From Symbiodinium kawagutii (taxonomy: Eukaryota > Sar > Dinophyceae > Suessiales > Symbiodiniaceae): a stretch of DNA of 64,000 nucleotides. A program made the translations under genes and the position numbers. The stretch spans positions 166,497 through 230,496 of the forward strand of contig VSDK01012581.1 of the NCBI GenBank assembly GCA_009767595.1. The letters run 5' to 3'. Below the pieces are notes generated by a model. That model saw nothing but the letters and a program-made list of their open reading frames with translations. It searched no databases and had not been told where the DNA came from. This document shows positions 25,268 through 36,653 of this stretch, one piece after another. The number at the start of each line of letters is the position of its first letter. Positions within the stretch are counted from its first letter, which is position 1.

Positions 25268-25884
25268 AGCTGGTATACCCCCTATACTTGCTATTTGTGA
25301 TCCACTATCATTTACCAACTAAACCAGGTATAACATTGGTTGGTTGACCCCTTGTGTCAGGTCTTGTGATGGGTGCACACCCATTGTTCATCCCCACACT
25401 AGTGAGTTGCTGGAACATGGGGAATGACTGAAGAGAATTCACGGGTGCGGAGTTGCGTTCACGGAATGTCAAGCCATAGCCCCTAAGTCATCCAGCTCAT
25501 TATATAACAACCTATAGTAAGTAACATTAATTAACCACCGATTTTTGAGGTCCCCTATATTGAAAAACCACCAAACCGTTAGAGAGTGGGCCATTGAGTA
25601 CTAGTTGATGGTGATTGATGGTGAATTTGTGGGCGATAGCTGGTTGGTTCATGGTCGACTGCACAAGAGTGATTCATCGTGCTTTACAATTATGAATGGT
25701 CCGAAGGGCTGATTAAAAGTAATTGATAATGGTCAATATCGTGGTGGATCGATTATGTCATGAACATGGTGGGTCCCCTGGGTTTAGTAGGAAACCTGTA
25801 TATAAACAAAATAAATAAATAAAAAATAAATAAACAAATATATATATATATATATAAAATAAATAACCAAATGAATAAAAACCA

Positions 25885-25889
25885 AAAAA

Positions 25890-25968
<79 letters not shown>

Positions 25969-25970
25969 GG
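25885..25970 (+). repeat. (AAAG)n microsatellite
   Basis: About 20 tandem AAAG units, after an AT-rich stretch with (TA)n at 25840-25858. Confidence 0.95.
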
Positions 25971-26077
25971 ATAAAGAAATAAAACATATACATAAATGAA
26001 TGAATGGATGAACAAATAAATGAATATATATAGCTCGTTTTGAACAGGGGCCGGGGTGGATTAACCTAGAGCAAATC

Positions 26078-26134
26078 ACAATCACCATCATCATCATCGT
26101 CATCCTCATCATCATGGTCATCATCGTCATCCTC

Positions 26135-26181
<47 letters not shown>

Positions 26182-26195
26182 CTTCATCATCACCA
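26078..26195 (+). repeat. (CAT)n microsatellite
   Basis: Imperfect CAT/CATCGT/CCTCTT units, with a clean run at about 26134-26177. Antisense gives a poly-Met ORF that is an artefact. Confidence 0.95.
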
Positions 26196-27020
26196 TTATG
26201 CTAATCATCATCTTGGACGGTCGCCAAGATCACAGAGAGGTACCCCCTGGTTCATGAGTTGTCCAATACAGTACATATGCGTGTGGGTCAATACTCTGTA
26301 CCCTTGGTGAACATCCCCTAAATGACCAAACTGTAGTCTTTGTTGGAATGTTCATCAATCTTTTTTTGGACGATTTATATAGACAAAAAACAATATAGAT
26401 GTACAATTTTACAATTGAACAATCACCCTTGAGTAGATGCTTCGTATTCCCCACCTTCAGATCATTTACAAGGCGACTTGGGGAAGGTCCAACTTGATAT
26501 TCGAAGAATGACAGGATGGTTATATATATCTAAATATAAATACATATACATTATACATATGACATAGAGTATACCAGTACTGATTGGTGATGCTTAATTC
26601 TTGAACCACCCCTCTGGAATATATTGAACAAAGGACGCCTCTAACAAAGAATGCGCACGCAAAAAAAAGGTCAATCAACGAACCATCCCTAAATACTAGG
26701 GAAATGTTTAAAACCATCAGCCAGATTAAGAAAAGGCCCTTTTATTCTAAGTTTCTATCAACTAACAACCGAGGGGGGTACTTCTCTTTCCAACCACCCT
26801 ACCACAAGAACACACTGAGAGACACAGTCCAGGTTTCACTTAAATTCAGGGCCCCGAGCGGCTTGCGCCACCCTCCGAAGTGAGTAGCCTCTGGTGCTAC
26901 GTAGCTGGCTATAACCCACCATTTCTCTGGCTGGTGGTCAGCGCTATGAAAAATATGAGTCAACCTACCATCCCAAATGAAGCGGAGCACAAGACATGTT
27001 TGAAACCAACCGACCAATTT

Positions 27021-27124
27021 GGGTGTTTCTCAAAATGGCCGACCCCCCAAGTCATCCTTTATTAGCCATTTATAGCAATATATAAACCATCCATTTTGGG
27101 GCTTCCCTATCTTAAGAAACCACC
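27021..27124. mobile_element. Family A hairpin element
   Basis: Arms ggtgtttctcaaaatggcc and ttccctatcttaagaaacca. The core has catcctttattagccattta. A family C right half lies immediately to the left. Confidence 0.75.
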
Positions 27125-27656
27125 ATCTATCTATTGGCAAAGCCTCATTTTCCAGCCATCTCAGATTTTAAGGGGTCCCCTATTTGAAGAAACACGCCAT
27201 TTCGTTTCTACCCCCAATGTTAGGTCTTGTGATGGAGTCGAGCTTACCAAACAATAAGCTTCCCAAAAGAAGCTACAAACTCTGGGACGGTCTGATTTGG
27301 AAAAACAATGGCATTCGTGGACGGTCAAAACTTATAGATTTGGGCGCTGATCTCCAACGACAACCTATGACGCACGTTGTGTTGTGTGTAGCCAACTCGC
27401 CAGTTGGTTCCCTTATTAATCATCACTTTGGGTTGGGGGCTACCAACATGGCTATGGATACACTCATGTATAAACCATAGCCATGGTTTTACTATATATC
27501 ATAGCCATGGCTATCATCTGATCGGTTGCTCATGGTAGATCGCCGCAAAAGTGGCGAATCATGAACGAAAACCTGGGCCTGCGTGCGGAACAAGCCACCC
27601 ACCGCCTGAATGTACGCTTTGTGACATCAAACACTGGTGGAATTTAGCACATTGTT

Positions 27657-28120
27657 CGGTATCCTCAGAGAACAACGTCTGAAACGACAGGTTAACACTT
27701 GGCAGTTGCATACCTGGTATCCTCAGAGAACAACGCCTGAAACGACAGGTTAACACTTGGTAGTTGCATACCTGGTATCCTCAGAGAACAACGCCTGAAA
27801 CGACAGGTTAACACTTGGTAGTTGCATACCTGGTATCCTCAGAGAACAACGCCTGAAACGACAGGTTAACACTTGGTAGTTGCATAACTGTGATGCTCAG
27901 AGAACAACGCCTGAAACGACAGGCTAACACTTGGTAGTTGCATACCTGGTATCCTCAGAGAACAACGCCTGAAACGACAGGCTAACACTTGGTAGTTGCA
28001 TACCTGGTATCCTCAGAGAACAACGCCTGAAACGACAGGTTAACACTTGGTAGTTGCATACCTGGTATCCTCAGAGAACAACGCCTCAAACGACAGGCTA
28101 ACACTTGGTAGTTGCATACC
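27657..28120 (+). repeat. 8 x 58-bp tandem repeat
   Basis: Eight direct copies of a 58-bp unit that includes ctcagagaacaacgcctgaa and cgacaggttaacacttggta. Starts of cctcagag lie at 27663 and every 58 bp to 28069. The fifth copy is altered (tgatgctcagag). Copies are over 90% alike, so expansion is recent. No spacers, hence not CRISPR. Confidence 0.95.
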
Positions 28121-28500
28121 AATGCTGATTAACCAATGTGGTGGTTCATGACTTTGTCGTCGTACGGCTGCATCAAACTGCTGCTTAGCCCGGGCCATCC
28201 ACACTCATTAGCCTCATTGTCCAACAACCATCTGCTATTCATGAGTCATCAAGCCGTCTTTGTGTTTACCAGAATCACAACCACAACCATAACTTATCAC
28301 TTTACTAATTGATTAATAATGAACAATAGTTGCCATAACTATAAGCAAAAACATAATAAATCAGCTTCTGATATAACTAGTAACTAGTGGGTGATCCACC
28401 TTAAGCGCCGCACAATTTTTAAAGGTAATTCACAAACTATCTATGACTCTTCTGGTGGTGGTTTGTAAATGGATCTACCATGAACCAATATGGGCCATGT

Positions 28501-28598
28501 GGGTGTTCCTCAAAATAGAGTTACCAAGTAATCCTTTATATTAATCATTTCAAGTAGTTAGCCAACCATTCTGGGGGTTCCTTATTTTGAGCAATCTT
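28501..28598. mobile_element. Family A hairpin element
   Basis: Arms ggtgttcctcaaaatagag and ttccttattttgagcaatc, with the usual catcctttatattaatcatt-like core. Confidence 0.7.
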
Positions 28599-29038
28599 CA
28601 TACTTGCGGATATCAATCAGCTTTTTGGGAAGAGCATCCCATAAATGACCAGAATAGAGGAACTGTTGACATGTCCATCCATCCATTTTTGAGCTCCGTA
28701 TAGCTGTTTCTCAAGTCGTAGGGGTACCCCCACTTATCATCCATCCTCCTAATGAACATTTATAATCAATAAACCAACAATCATAGTTGGTATATCTCCC
28801 TATTATTGGCTACTATCCCCTCGATAACATTCGATAACAACCATTGTTAATCATTGCAAACAATTCATAAACAACCATCCGATAAACCATTGTATATAAA
28901 TCATTCGTAAATCATTGCAAACAATTCATAAGCATGGTAAATCATTGCAACGTTTAGAAAACAACCATCCGTTGAGGGGTTCCCTTCGGCTCCCCCCCCA
29001 TATGGTTCTGACCCATCCACCGTCGCGCGCAACACGAC

Positions 29039-29095
29039 ATCGATCTTCAAAGGCTCTTTGGGCGAGCCCAGCGGACATGACACGTAGCGTACATC
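29039..29095 (-). CDS. Metallophosphoesterase exon (57 bp, RYVSCPLG)
   Basis: Acceptor atcgttcccag, then DVRYVSCPLGSPKEPLKID with possible donor gtcgtg. The RYVQ-PLG strand closes the phosphoesterase domain right after GHTH. The frame stays open past the donor to 28901, so this could also be the last exon. Its 3' end is uncertain. Confidence 0.75.
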
Positions 29096-29978
29096 CTGGG
29101 AACGATGGTCAACTAAGGGATACCATTAGAAACTAATCATAATAATGGTTACCATAAGTTGGTTTATGATTATTGGTGGGTCACCCTTAGTAAAACTAGG
29201 TTAACCATTAACTAATCATTCATACTGGTTCCCTACCCTAAGGGTTGAAGAAAGGATGAATGGTTGCAGAAACCATTCGGATTGAATGGAGAATCATTGT
29301 CCAAGGATGGATGGATGGTTCACGCAGGGGTCAGCCACCATTTTTTTCAACTAGTCAACCAAGGTTTGAACGAAAGGTTGAACTAAAGGTTTAAAGTAAG
29401 AGTTGAACAAATTATGATGATTAGTTTTATGATTAATGTGTGTTTTAATGATTAGGATGAATAGATAACCATCATCAACCATAAATCAACCAATATGATG
29501 AATAGTTTTTGTTACTAAAGATTGTCTTAAAGGGTTTTCTGATTAAGTGGGATGGTTTGAACAGGCTAATTGACGATTAACTGTTGATAATGGTTCAGGA
29601 GTAAGTTCATGACTAAGCATGGCAACGGTTGATGAAAATGATAATCATGACCAGTATTGGTGAATGGGTGATGATCCTTTGGGTATCATTTCAATAGCTA
29701 GTGCTATCGTATGTTTTTGCTGGTTTAATCGTGGACAATGGTGGGTGAAAGGCGAAATTGAATGGTGACTGATAAATGAATGGTTGCCATTGATGATTAC
29801 AAATAGATGTATATGTATTCAATTTAGGGAAACATGATTATGTTAAATCCATGCAAGTAAACAAACTGTGTAAAAAAAATAAATGAAATCATAGATAGCT
29901 CAAATGAGGTTGCATTGGTGGTGATGATTGAGAATGGATGCTCGCGTTGAAAAAGGATGTGTACAACAATGAATCCAA

Positions 29979-30070
29979 CCTATGCTTCCAGCTACCATTA
30001 TATAGGTGACCAACCCGAAACAACAATGGTAGAAAGCAGCTGGTTACCTACTAGATAACTGGAAGGGTAG
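29979..30070 (+). mobile_element. Family D inverted-repeat element
   Basis: Left end cctatgcttccagctacca, right end ctagataactggaaggg. Confidence 0.65.
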
Positions 30071-30649
30071 GATAAAAAGTGGCAAACACGAACGTGTTTC
30101 ATATCTGAAGGAAAATTGTGCATGGCCTGCGATGGGCCGACCACTCCATCATCGGCTCACAGTGAATGGGTGGCTGGCCATCGCCGTACCACTTGTCTGG
30201 CTCGATGGGAGAGATCTGGCGGACCACCAGCAATTTTGACTGCAATATGGTTGGTGGATTTTATAATCAAGCGTCCAAAAAAAGAGTAGATGAACATCCC
30301 AACATTCAGACTGGTTTGGTCATCTAGGGGATGTTCACCAAAGATGCAGGGTTTTGACCCAATTTCCCAATGCAAATCTGGATAGTTTGGTATGATGTGT
30401 TGACTTGAAATCATAAACCATAAGGGCTACCAATCTTGGGAGCCACCAAAAACACACCCCCATTATTGGGTGATTCATGGTGACTCATATTTCAAACACT
30501 AACCGCTAACCATGAGCACCACCCAAATAAACATGACCATCTTGGACTTCCGCTTTGGGCTAGCAGGTCAAGCAGTACATCTCGGGTGAGCCAAGTCTTG
30601 GGAAATCCTCCGCTGAGCCACGGCTACGCCAAGCAGCCAACCTAACGAT

Positions 30650-30745
30650 TTCCTTTAAGCAAGCAAGCAACCAACCAACCAAGCAAGCAACCAACCAACC
30701 AACCAACCGACCCAACTCACCCAACTAACCCAACTCACCCAACCA
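30650..30745 (+). repeat. CAAC/CAAG tetranucleotide tract
   Basis: Runs of CAAG and CAAC units (aagcaagcaaccaaccaacc), then acccaactcaccc words. Simple-sequence DNA within the intron after the GHTH exon. Confidence 0.85.
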
Positions 30746-30839
30746 ACCAGCTGGTTGCCCAGGGCTGTCAAGCAACCAACCAACTAACCCAACCCAGCAA
30801 CCCCTCAGGACGACCTGGACAACCCTTCGTTCGGAGCGC

Positions 30840-30888
30840 CTGGTGTCGTTGATCCCACGCGAAGTGCGTGTGCCCAAAAAGGTGAAGC
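30840..30888 (-). CDS. Metallophosphoesterase exon (49 bp, FGHTHFAWD)
   Basis: One base completes Gln, then LHLFGHTHFAWD and QRHQ. GHTH is the last metal-binding motif of the family. The acceptor is cggccgag and the donor GC (gcgctc), ending in phase 0. This exon alone identifies the family. Confidence 0.9.
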
Positions 30889-31612
30889 CTCGGCCGAGCG
30901 AGGCAGCATTGCTATGGGTCACGAAGATGCGTTTTCTTGCTACTTAAGCATAGGTAGCTATTGTTAACTATGGTTACATGTGGGTAGCTATGGTTAACTA
31001 TGTGTAAGTATGATGGGTTAAGTATGGTTAGCTACGGGTAACTGTGACGGTTACGTATGGTGAACTATGGTTAACTTGTATTGTAATGATACCAATAATA
31101 TTGGTTAACCACAAAAGATGTGCGTCACCAAGAGCTTTGGCAAATGATTAATGATCAAAAAACAAAATGTAGGAAATACAATGGTAACTCGTCAATATAA
31201 TAAACAAATCAATAATAAACAAATATAATACACTTCAGACTCTTCATATACTACTAGACTGGCATCCCGTGTAGTTTACAACAACAACCTCTTGGAAACC
31301 GTGCCAGCCATGTCGGTACTTGCTTCCAATGATTGCACTATATGACTGCTCACATTTAGTGATTGATTGTGATGAACATCAATGTTGGTAAGACTGATGC
31401 GAACACTCCAAACAAACAGAAAAGGACACACAACAACTTCAAACGCATACATATTTTGGCTTGCCATTTTTTCCAAATTCACCAATGATGTGCCAAGAAA
31501 AACACCACCACAACAGAAAGCAATAGGATCCGGAGTTAAAGACCCCGTGGGAAAAAATGAACCGAATCGTCGAGCTGTTGGCATTTTCAGGTACCCAATC
31601 TTTGAATGGTTG

Positions 31613-31718
31613 CCCTATGCTTCCAGCTACCATGAAATAATAGGTAAGCAACCCCCATGCCAACAATGGCAGAAACCAGCTGGATACAAACTATCCAATG
31701 GTGACTGGAAGCATATGG
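31613..31718 (+). mobile_element. Family D inverted-repeat element
   Basis: Left end ccctatgcttccagctacca, right end ggtgactggaagcatatgg. Within the intron between exons 31835 and 30888. Confidence 0.75.
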
Positions 31719-31834
31719 TTGGTTATGACCTGTACCCAACGTCACTAGCCACCAGGCGCGTGGAAGGGTAGGTAATCGAGTGGTCCCCGTACCTCACGAG
31801 GCACCAGGCAGCTTCGCGATTCAGGACTCCCGGC

Positions 31835-31886
31835 TGCGGTTTTAAATGCTCAAGGCGTTTCTGCAGAGGCAAGGATCCTCCGCCAG
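31835..31886 (-). CDS. Metallophosphoesterase exon (52 bp, LPLQKRLEHLKP)
   Basis: Acceptor ctgcagctcag and GC donor (gccggg). Two bases complete an Ala codon, then GGGSLPLQKRLEHLKP and two bases of Gln. It corresponds to the helix before the GHTH strand (GS--L---L--L-P). A family D element lies about 120 bp to its left, in the next intron. Confidence 0.78.
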
Positions 31887-32813
31887 CTGAGCTGCAGCCA
31901 TGTCTCCAGCAGGTGTGTCGTTGGTCGACCCCTCCCAGTAAGGGTAGACAAGATGCTACAAACTGGGTAACTCTGACTTGTTCAAAACGATTTTAGGACA
32001 GTTCGAGAACATGATATTGGTTAAGTATCTATTGGGCTGGAGCAGGCTGGAGCTAGTTATCTTACCCACTACTATTCACCACACTTAAGCCTGCCACTTG
32101 TGGAGCAAACGCACACAGCAAAAAACCTTCTCTCCAATTTTGAGGTAGATAGGCCTTCCCCGAAGATCAATCCACTTAAAATAAGTGTTTGGTGGCCACG
32201 GCGCATCCCCAAATTGTGAGGTTAACATGCATCAATCACATAAATCTCCATGATTGTCCTGTGAACCACAGTTTTTGTTCACTGACAGTGGGAATGCTGA
32301 ATCTTCCACGCTTGGCCTAGCATTGCAAAGGGCCCAAGCCTTGATGCTGCAGGCGGTTCCAACCTTTAGATGAACCTGAAGGACCCTGCACGATTTCGTG
32401 CGCGTGGGACAAGACTCCTTGTACACCTTGTACAGCTCCTCAGAGTTTTTTTGAAGCACCTGACTCCGAATTCCTGTCCCAATCTGCACACTGCCATGCA
32501 TAAGTCATTACCCCTGACTTTCTGCTGAGCCTCCGCGAGATTCCAAGAGGGCACCACTGCAAAACCGCTACCCAGGACCAGGACCCAACGCTCGTAACTA
32601 GTTTCCAACCATGGTTATAGGCTTATAGGCGTTCATATTAAACCTTATACGCTTACATAAACCATGTTTAGATCCCAGTTATAACTTGCAATAACTGATA
32701 CATACCATGTTTATATCCCAGTTATAAGTTGCAATAGTAGTGATATGGCTTAGCTGAGCCCCACCCTGTAGGCTTAACACGACCTCCAAGCGGGTGAGCA
32801 GCGCCCTCGGCTC

Positions 32814-32829
32814 CTGAGGCTTGTGCCAG
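32814..32829 (-). CDS. Putative 16-bp micro-exon (LAQAS)
   Basis: The best acceptor in the window (tctcttttttccacag) is followed by LAQAS plus one base, then a GA donor (gagccg). Joined to its neighbours it gives EKPL-LAQAS-A-GGGSL in frame, close to the family pattern EP-LLAK--GS. A 16-bp exon with a GA donor is unusual, so this call rests on frame and family fit. Confidence 0.55.
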
Positions 32830-33339
32830 CTGTGGAAAAAAGAGAAAACGCCTCAAGGAGCACCGGAGCTGCGGTGGATGGCTGCGATTCCCACGTTGAT
32901 GTCGGGGGTCGTGGATGAGTCGCGAACCACCCAACTGGTTGATTAAAAGCAGGGAAAATCCCCCGAAAACGTTGGTTTCCCATCAAAATTGTGCTCCCCG
33001 CCAATTAACAAATCTACAGAGTTTATTAATCTGGGGTTAACATTATTACTCGTGAAGTGCCCGTCCTGTGTGGTTCGATTGTTCCGGTGGCCATTCACAA
33101 AATGTTGAAACATTTCCCTATTGAAAACGTGTGGTAACCCGTATTTTTTCTTGAATGGCAAAGATTGGTCATGGCAAGCTGCGTTTGAAAACCGATGTTA
33201 AGAAAAAAAAGGTGCAGTTTTGAGATGCAATCTATTTTGCTCTGAATGGAATCATTCCATGTATCATTCTTCGTTGCTGCTGTTGCCGGTGCTAGGGGTC
33301 TTTCAAATCTTGTCCCTGTTGCTCATGCTCATGTTCACG

Positions 33340-33465
33340 TTCATGTTGATGTTATGTTTGTTGTGCTTGCTGTTGCTGTTGCTGTTGCTGTTGCTCTTGC
33401 TGTTGCTGTTGTTGTTGTTGTTGTTGTTGTTGCTGTTGTTGTTGCTGTTGCTGTTTATCGTTGAG
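33340..33465 (+). repeat. TTG/CTG microsatellite
   Basis: Imperfect (GTTGCT)n and (GTT)n run. It codes poly-Leu, poly-Val or poly-Asn depending on frame. It sits in an intron of the phosphoesterase gene next to exon 33515-33571. Confidence 0.9.
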
Positions 33466-33514
33466 GTCCTATTGATGCTGTTGCCGATGCTGAACAAGCA
33501 CCCTGACCGCCGAC

Positions 33515-33571
33515 GAGTGGCTTCTCAGGAAGTAGGAAGGGCTGCGGCAGAAAGTGGGACATCGAAATCAC
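33515..33571 (-). CDS. Metallophosphoesterase exon (57 bp, SHFLP..LLPEK)
   Basis: Nineteen codons, phase 0 at both ends: V then ISMSHFLPQPFLLPEKPL. SHFLP followed by LLPEK is a signature of this phosphoesterase subfamily, and the His is a metal ligand. The acceptor is ggcgctag and the donor gtcggc. The (TTG)n microsatellite at 33340-33460 lies in the intron just downstream. Confidence 0.8.
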
Positions 33572-34121
33572 CTAGCGCCAGTTAGAGAAATCTATTGCAG
33601 GCGCCATCGCAAAGAACCAAGTGGGTTGATAAGTCGATTTCTAGTTGTTGAGAGTTATTTTGCAATAGTTTATGATTATAAGGAATGGTTGATTTCGGAT
33701 CTAGAATCTTCCAAATACTGTTGGAAATCATTTGGGATGCACATACTGGACCATCAGGATCCTTTGTCTTGTCCCCTATGATCAAATACTGCAGTGGAGA
33801 TGGTCTTTGAAACTGTACTCCAGGATGTATACAAACCTTGAGCTCGCCATTAATATCACCATGGAATATCGCAGTGGGTCAAGATGGGTCACTGGCTCAG
33901 CGATCATCCACGGCTTGACTTGTTGGGATGTTCACCTATACCTGGCCATCGACTCATGGCTTGGGAGCCATTCCAATGTTTGAAAAACCTGCTGTGGTGG
34001 TTGGAAGCAACGGCCATTCAGATCATTCACTGGGTTGATGGGAAAATCTAGAGGAAAGCCCTATCATTGGTGGTTAAAACGGCTAAGACCTGGTTTTCCG
34101 ATAGAGTGTCCCATCAAATGA

Positions 34122-34215
34122 TGGTTTCTCAAAATGGGGGGCCAAAAAATGGTGGGTTTATTACTATGAATGACTATTAATAGATGATTTGGGGGTCCCC
34201 CTATTTTGAGAAACC
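34122..34215. mobile_element. Family A hairpin element (well preserved)
   Basis: Arms tggtttctcaaaatggggg and ccccctattttgagaaacca are near-perfect inverted repeats. The core is gtgggtttattactatgaat. It lies in an intron of the phosphoesterase gene. Confidence 0.85.
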
Positions 34216-34310
34216 ATCAAATAACCCAGTGAATCATGAGCGAAACCCGAGGATTTGAAGGCACGCCCGGAGTGAAAGAAACACCATCCACGATTTGTCA
34301 TGTCACCATG

Positions 34311-34377
34311 CCCTATGCTTCCAGCCAGCTACATACTAAGTGGTTGGTCACCTACTATTTCATGATGACTGGACGAT
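34311..34377 (+). mobile_element. Family D element (partial)
   Basis: Left end ccctatgcttccagccagct is intact. The right end is eroded (gactggacgatacgggagg). Confidence 0.55.
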
Positions 34378-34869
34378 ACGGGAGGCATAAGAATGGTGTT
34401 TCACTTCTGGACAATTGTCAACAACAACTGTCGCTGGCACTGCTGCTGTTGACCACTTGAAGTCTGCTGGGCGGTCTAACTGCTGTCCTCACCAAAGGAA
34501 CCCACCACTTGGCGGGAAAAATGGGGGTTGCCATGCCTGGTGACTCAGCTCATAGCCACAACCCACTGCTGCACCGCAAAATCTCAGAGTTCATGTTGCC
34601 GCTGCCGGAGTCCATCCAACTGTAAACCGCCAGCAGTTGTTTAACCATGAGTTTGTTGGCTATTATCCATGATTAACTACTATAAAATGGATAAGAAAAA
34701 CACTAATAAGTGGATATCATTAACCATTATTGTTGGTTATTATCCATGTTTATCCATTATCAACCACTATCAACCACTATAAACCACTATTGACAATTCT
34801 ACCTATATTGTTGTCACATTATTAACCACTGTAAAACCACCAATCAGCAAATGTCACATTTCAAGGGCT

Positions 34870-34988
34870 GCGTTTGCTTTCCTCAATGAATGCCTTGGGT
34901 TTGATCTTGACCTCCCCCTGGCAGCACCTTCTCATCAACCTCGGCACAGCATCCCCGAGGCCATCTGATAGTCTAACGTAGAGCTGGA
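34870..34988 (-). CDS. Exon-like minus-strand island with strong acceptor
   Basis: The acceptor gatgttttttccag is very good. The frame reads LYVRLSDGLGDAVPRLMRRC and then GEVKIKPKAFIEESKRS. It lies where the phosphoesterase segment before SHFLP is expected, but the sequence does not match and the donor is unclear. Confidence 0.4.
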
Positions 34989-35239
34989 AAAAACATCATG
35001 TTTCATAGGGAAATCCTGAGAAACCCTAGTAAAACCATCGGGAAACCATGGAACATCACAATATTTCATAAAGAACCCTGGGAAACCCTCAATAATTTGC
35101 GGGTTTTCTTTTGCTATGTTTGATTACCAGAGGGCACTTGTGGTTTTGACATAGTGGATATACCGTGACTAGGCAAACTAACATACCTGGCTGGATCACA
35201 ATCTATTTATGGGAACTGACCATTTTTCAGCCAGCTATG

Positions 35240-35460
35240 CTTGATTACCAGGGGGTACGTAGGGTATACCACGCACAATAATCACATCTCCATGCCTGGC
35301 ATGTACCGTGTTGGGAGGAAAATCAAAAGCCTTTGGGAACCTTCGTTTGCCATCAGGGCCGTCATACGAAAGGGCAATCGACAAAACCGTCAAAGAGCCA
35401 CCCCTCGGGTACTGTGGTTGCGATCTTAATCTTGTTGATAGTTTGGATTTCCAAAGCACA
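35240..35460 (-). CDS. Coding-like minus-strand segment, unknown
   Basis: Open frame including ALSYDGPDGKRRFPKAFDFP and NTVHARHGDVIIVRGIPYVP. The antisense frame is also open. It lies within the phosphoesterase locus and was not placed. Confidence 0.3.
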
Positions 35461-35804
35461 TGTGAAGCAGCCAGGCAGCTATTGGCATTGATGTTCTCAA
35501 ACAGCAGCGAGCATAGTCACCATCTACAACCTGATCCATTCTTCTGCCTGGGTCCTGCGGTACCAATTTCACCACCAAAATGATGATAGATTTTCAAATC
35601 TTGACCAAAAACCATCCTCCGAAGATCCCGCAGGAAAAAATGGCTGGTGGGCAAGTTAATGCGGTGCAACAATAGACGAAGTTGTCTGGTAGACGTCTGG
35701 CAAAGATCTGGTCTGCAAATTGGTAAAGCAAACTACAATCTGCAAAGTCAATGATATTCACATTTCTACCAACCAGCCATTTTTAGGCAATTTTCTACCA
35801 ACCT

Positions 35805-35935
35805 GTCATGAAAGAGAGTAGAAAAATGTAGGTCTTTCCATCGCAAAGAACGAAGACAAGCCTGGGTGTGCAGCTGGGAGGATTAGCGGCGCTGATCATG
35901 GAACTTGGCGGCATATCTTTCCAGGAAAAATGCTA
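35805..35935 (-). CDS. Exon-like minus-strand island
   Basis: The frame reads WKDMPPSSMISAANPPSCTP and RLVFVLCDGKTYIFLLSFMT with donor gttggt. It has a beta-rich pattern. It lies between phosphoesterase exons but does not match the expected segment, so it may be intronic or a neighbouring element's gene. Confidence 0.35.
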
Positions 35936-36562
35936 TTCCACTGCGACTTAATATTATCAACCACGAGAAACCATTGAAAACCATGATTGACCATTTCGTA
36001 AACATGATTCATCCCCTTCCATCGTCAGTAGATGTTCAACAATGATCATATATGATCAGTTTTTGCTGGTTTTTTGTCAATTCCCATCCTGGTACATCCT
36101 CCTTGACCCTGCGCTTGGCCCCGCGTGTGATCCCCTGGGCAACTCCAACATGATGCGCAGCGTCGCACGGCGCTCCGAGGTTGGTCACCTGCACTTGAAG
36201 GATCTGAGTGCAGCAATGGTTATTGATGTGAAAGAAATGGTTGATAAATGGTTACTTTTGGTTGACTAGATGGTTATTGATATGTTAAGTAACCGGAAAT
36301 ATATTGTTAATTGTGGTTTAATTGATTGCTATTGATAGTTATGTTGAGTAAATGGTAAATAGATGGCTGATCATCAGTGGTTTTATGGTGGTAGCTGGGT
36401 GTTTTGAATGGTTTGGGCATTAATAAGCTGTACTGATGATGTATCAATAGTTGATCAATGATCATTAGTGGTTAAGCATGGTTAACGACGTTTACTAATG
36501 ATCAATTGATGGTTGGTTTATGGTTAATTAAATGGTTGAGAATAGATGGGTGTTTGTTTAAG

Positions 36563-36653
36563 TGGAGAACCCCCTACAAATAGGCGGCTTATTACTATAA
36601 ATGGTTAACAGCGTGGATGATAACTAGTGGTACCCCTATTTTGAGAAACCACT
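36563..36653. mobile_element. Family A hairpin element (left arm eroded)
   Basis: The right arm acccctattttgagaaacca is intact. The left arm reads gtggagaacccc. The core has cggcttattactataaatgg. Confidence 0.7.

Larger units (their letters stand above)
25270..27656. other. No gene recognised; microsatellites and element fragments
   Basis: Holds (AAAG)n, (CAT)n, a diverged family C element at about 26580-26724, and a repeated gggtcaa...gaccaaact motif at 26265-26350. Confidence 0.5.

Noticed and set aside
27657..28120. Possible CRISPR array
   Set aside because: The 58-bp units are contiguous with no unique spacers, and the genome is eukaryotic.
30150..30260. Minus frame RQISPIEPDKWYGDGQPP
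   Set aside because: Intronic between the GHTH exon and the RYVSCPLG exon, which join in phase 0.
31276..31590. 102-codon minus ORF with TARRFGSFFPTGSLTPDPIA
   Set aside because: It lies inside the intron between exons 31835 and 30888, which join in frame without it, and no splice sites fit. Coding-like but unplaced.
32232..32610. Two overlapping minus frames (QVLQKNSEELYKVYKESC and RWVLVLGSGFAVVPSWNLAE)
   Set aside because: They fall in the intron between 32814 and 31886, whose exons join in phase. The change of frame also suggests decay. No family match.
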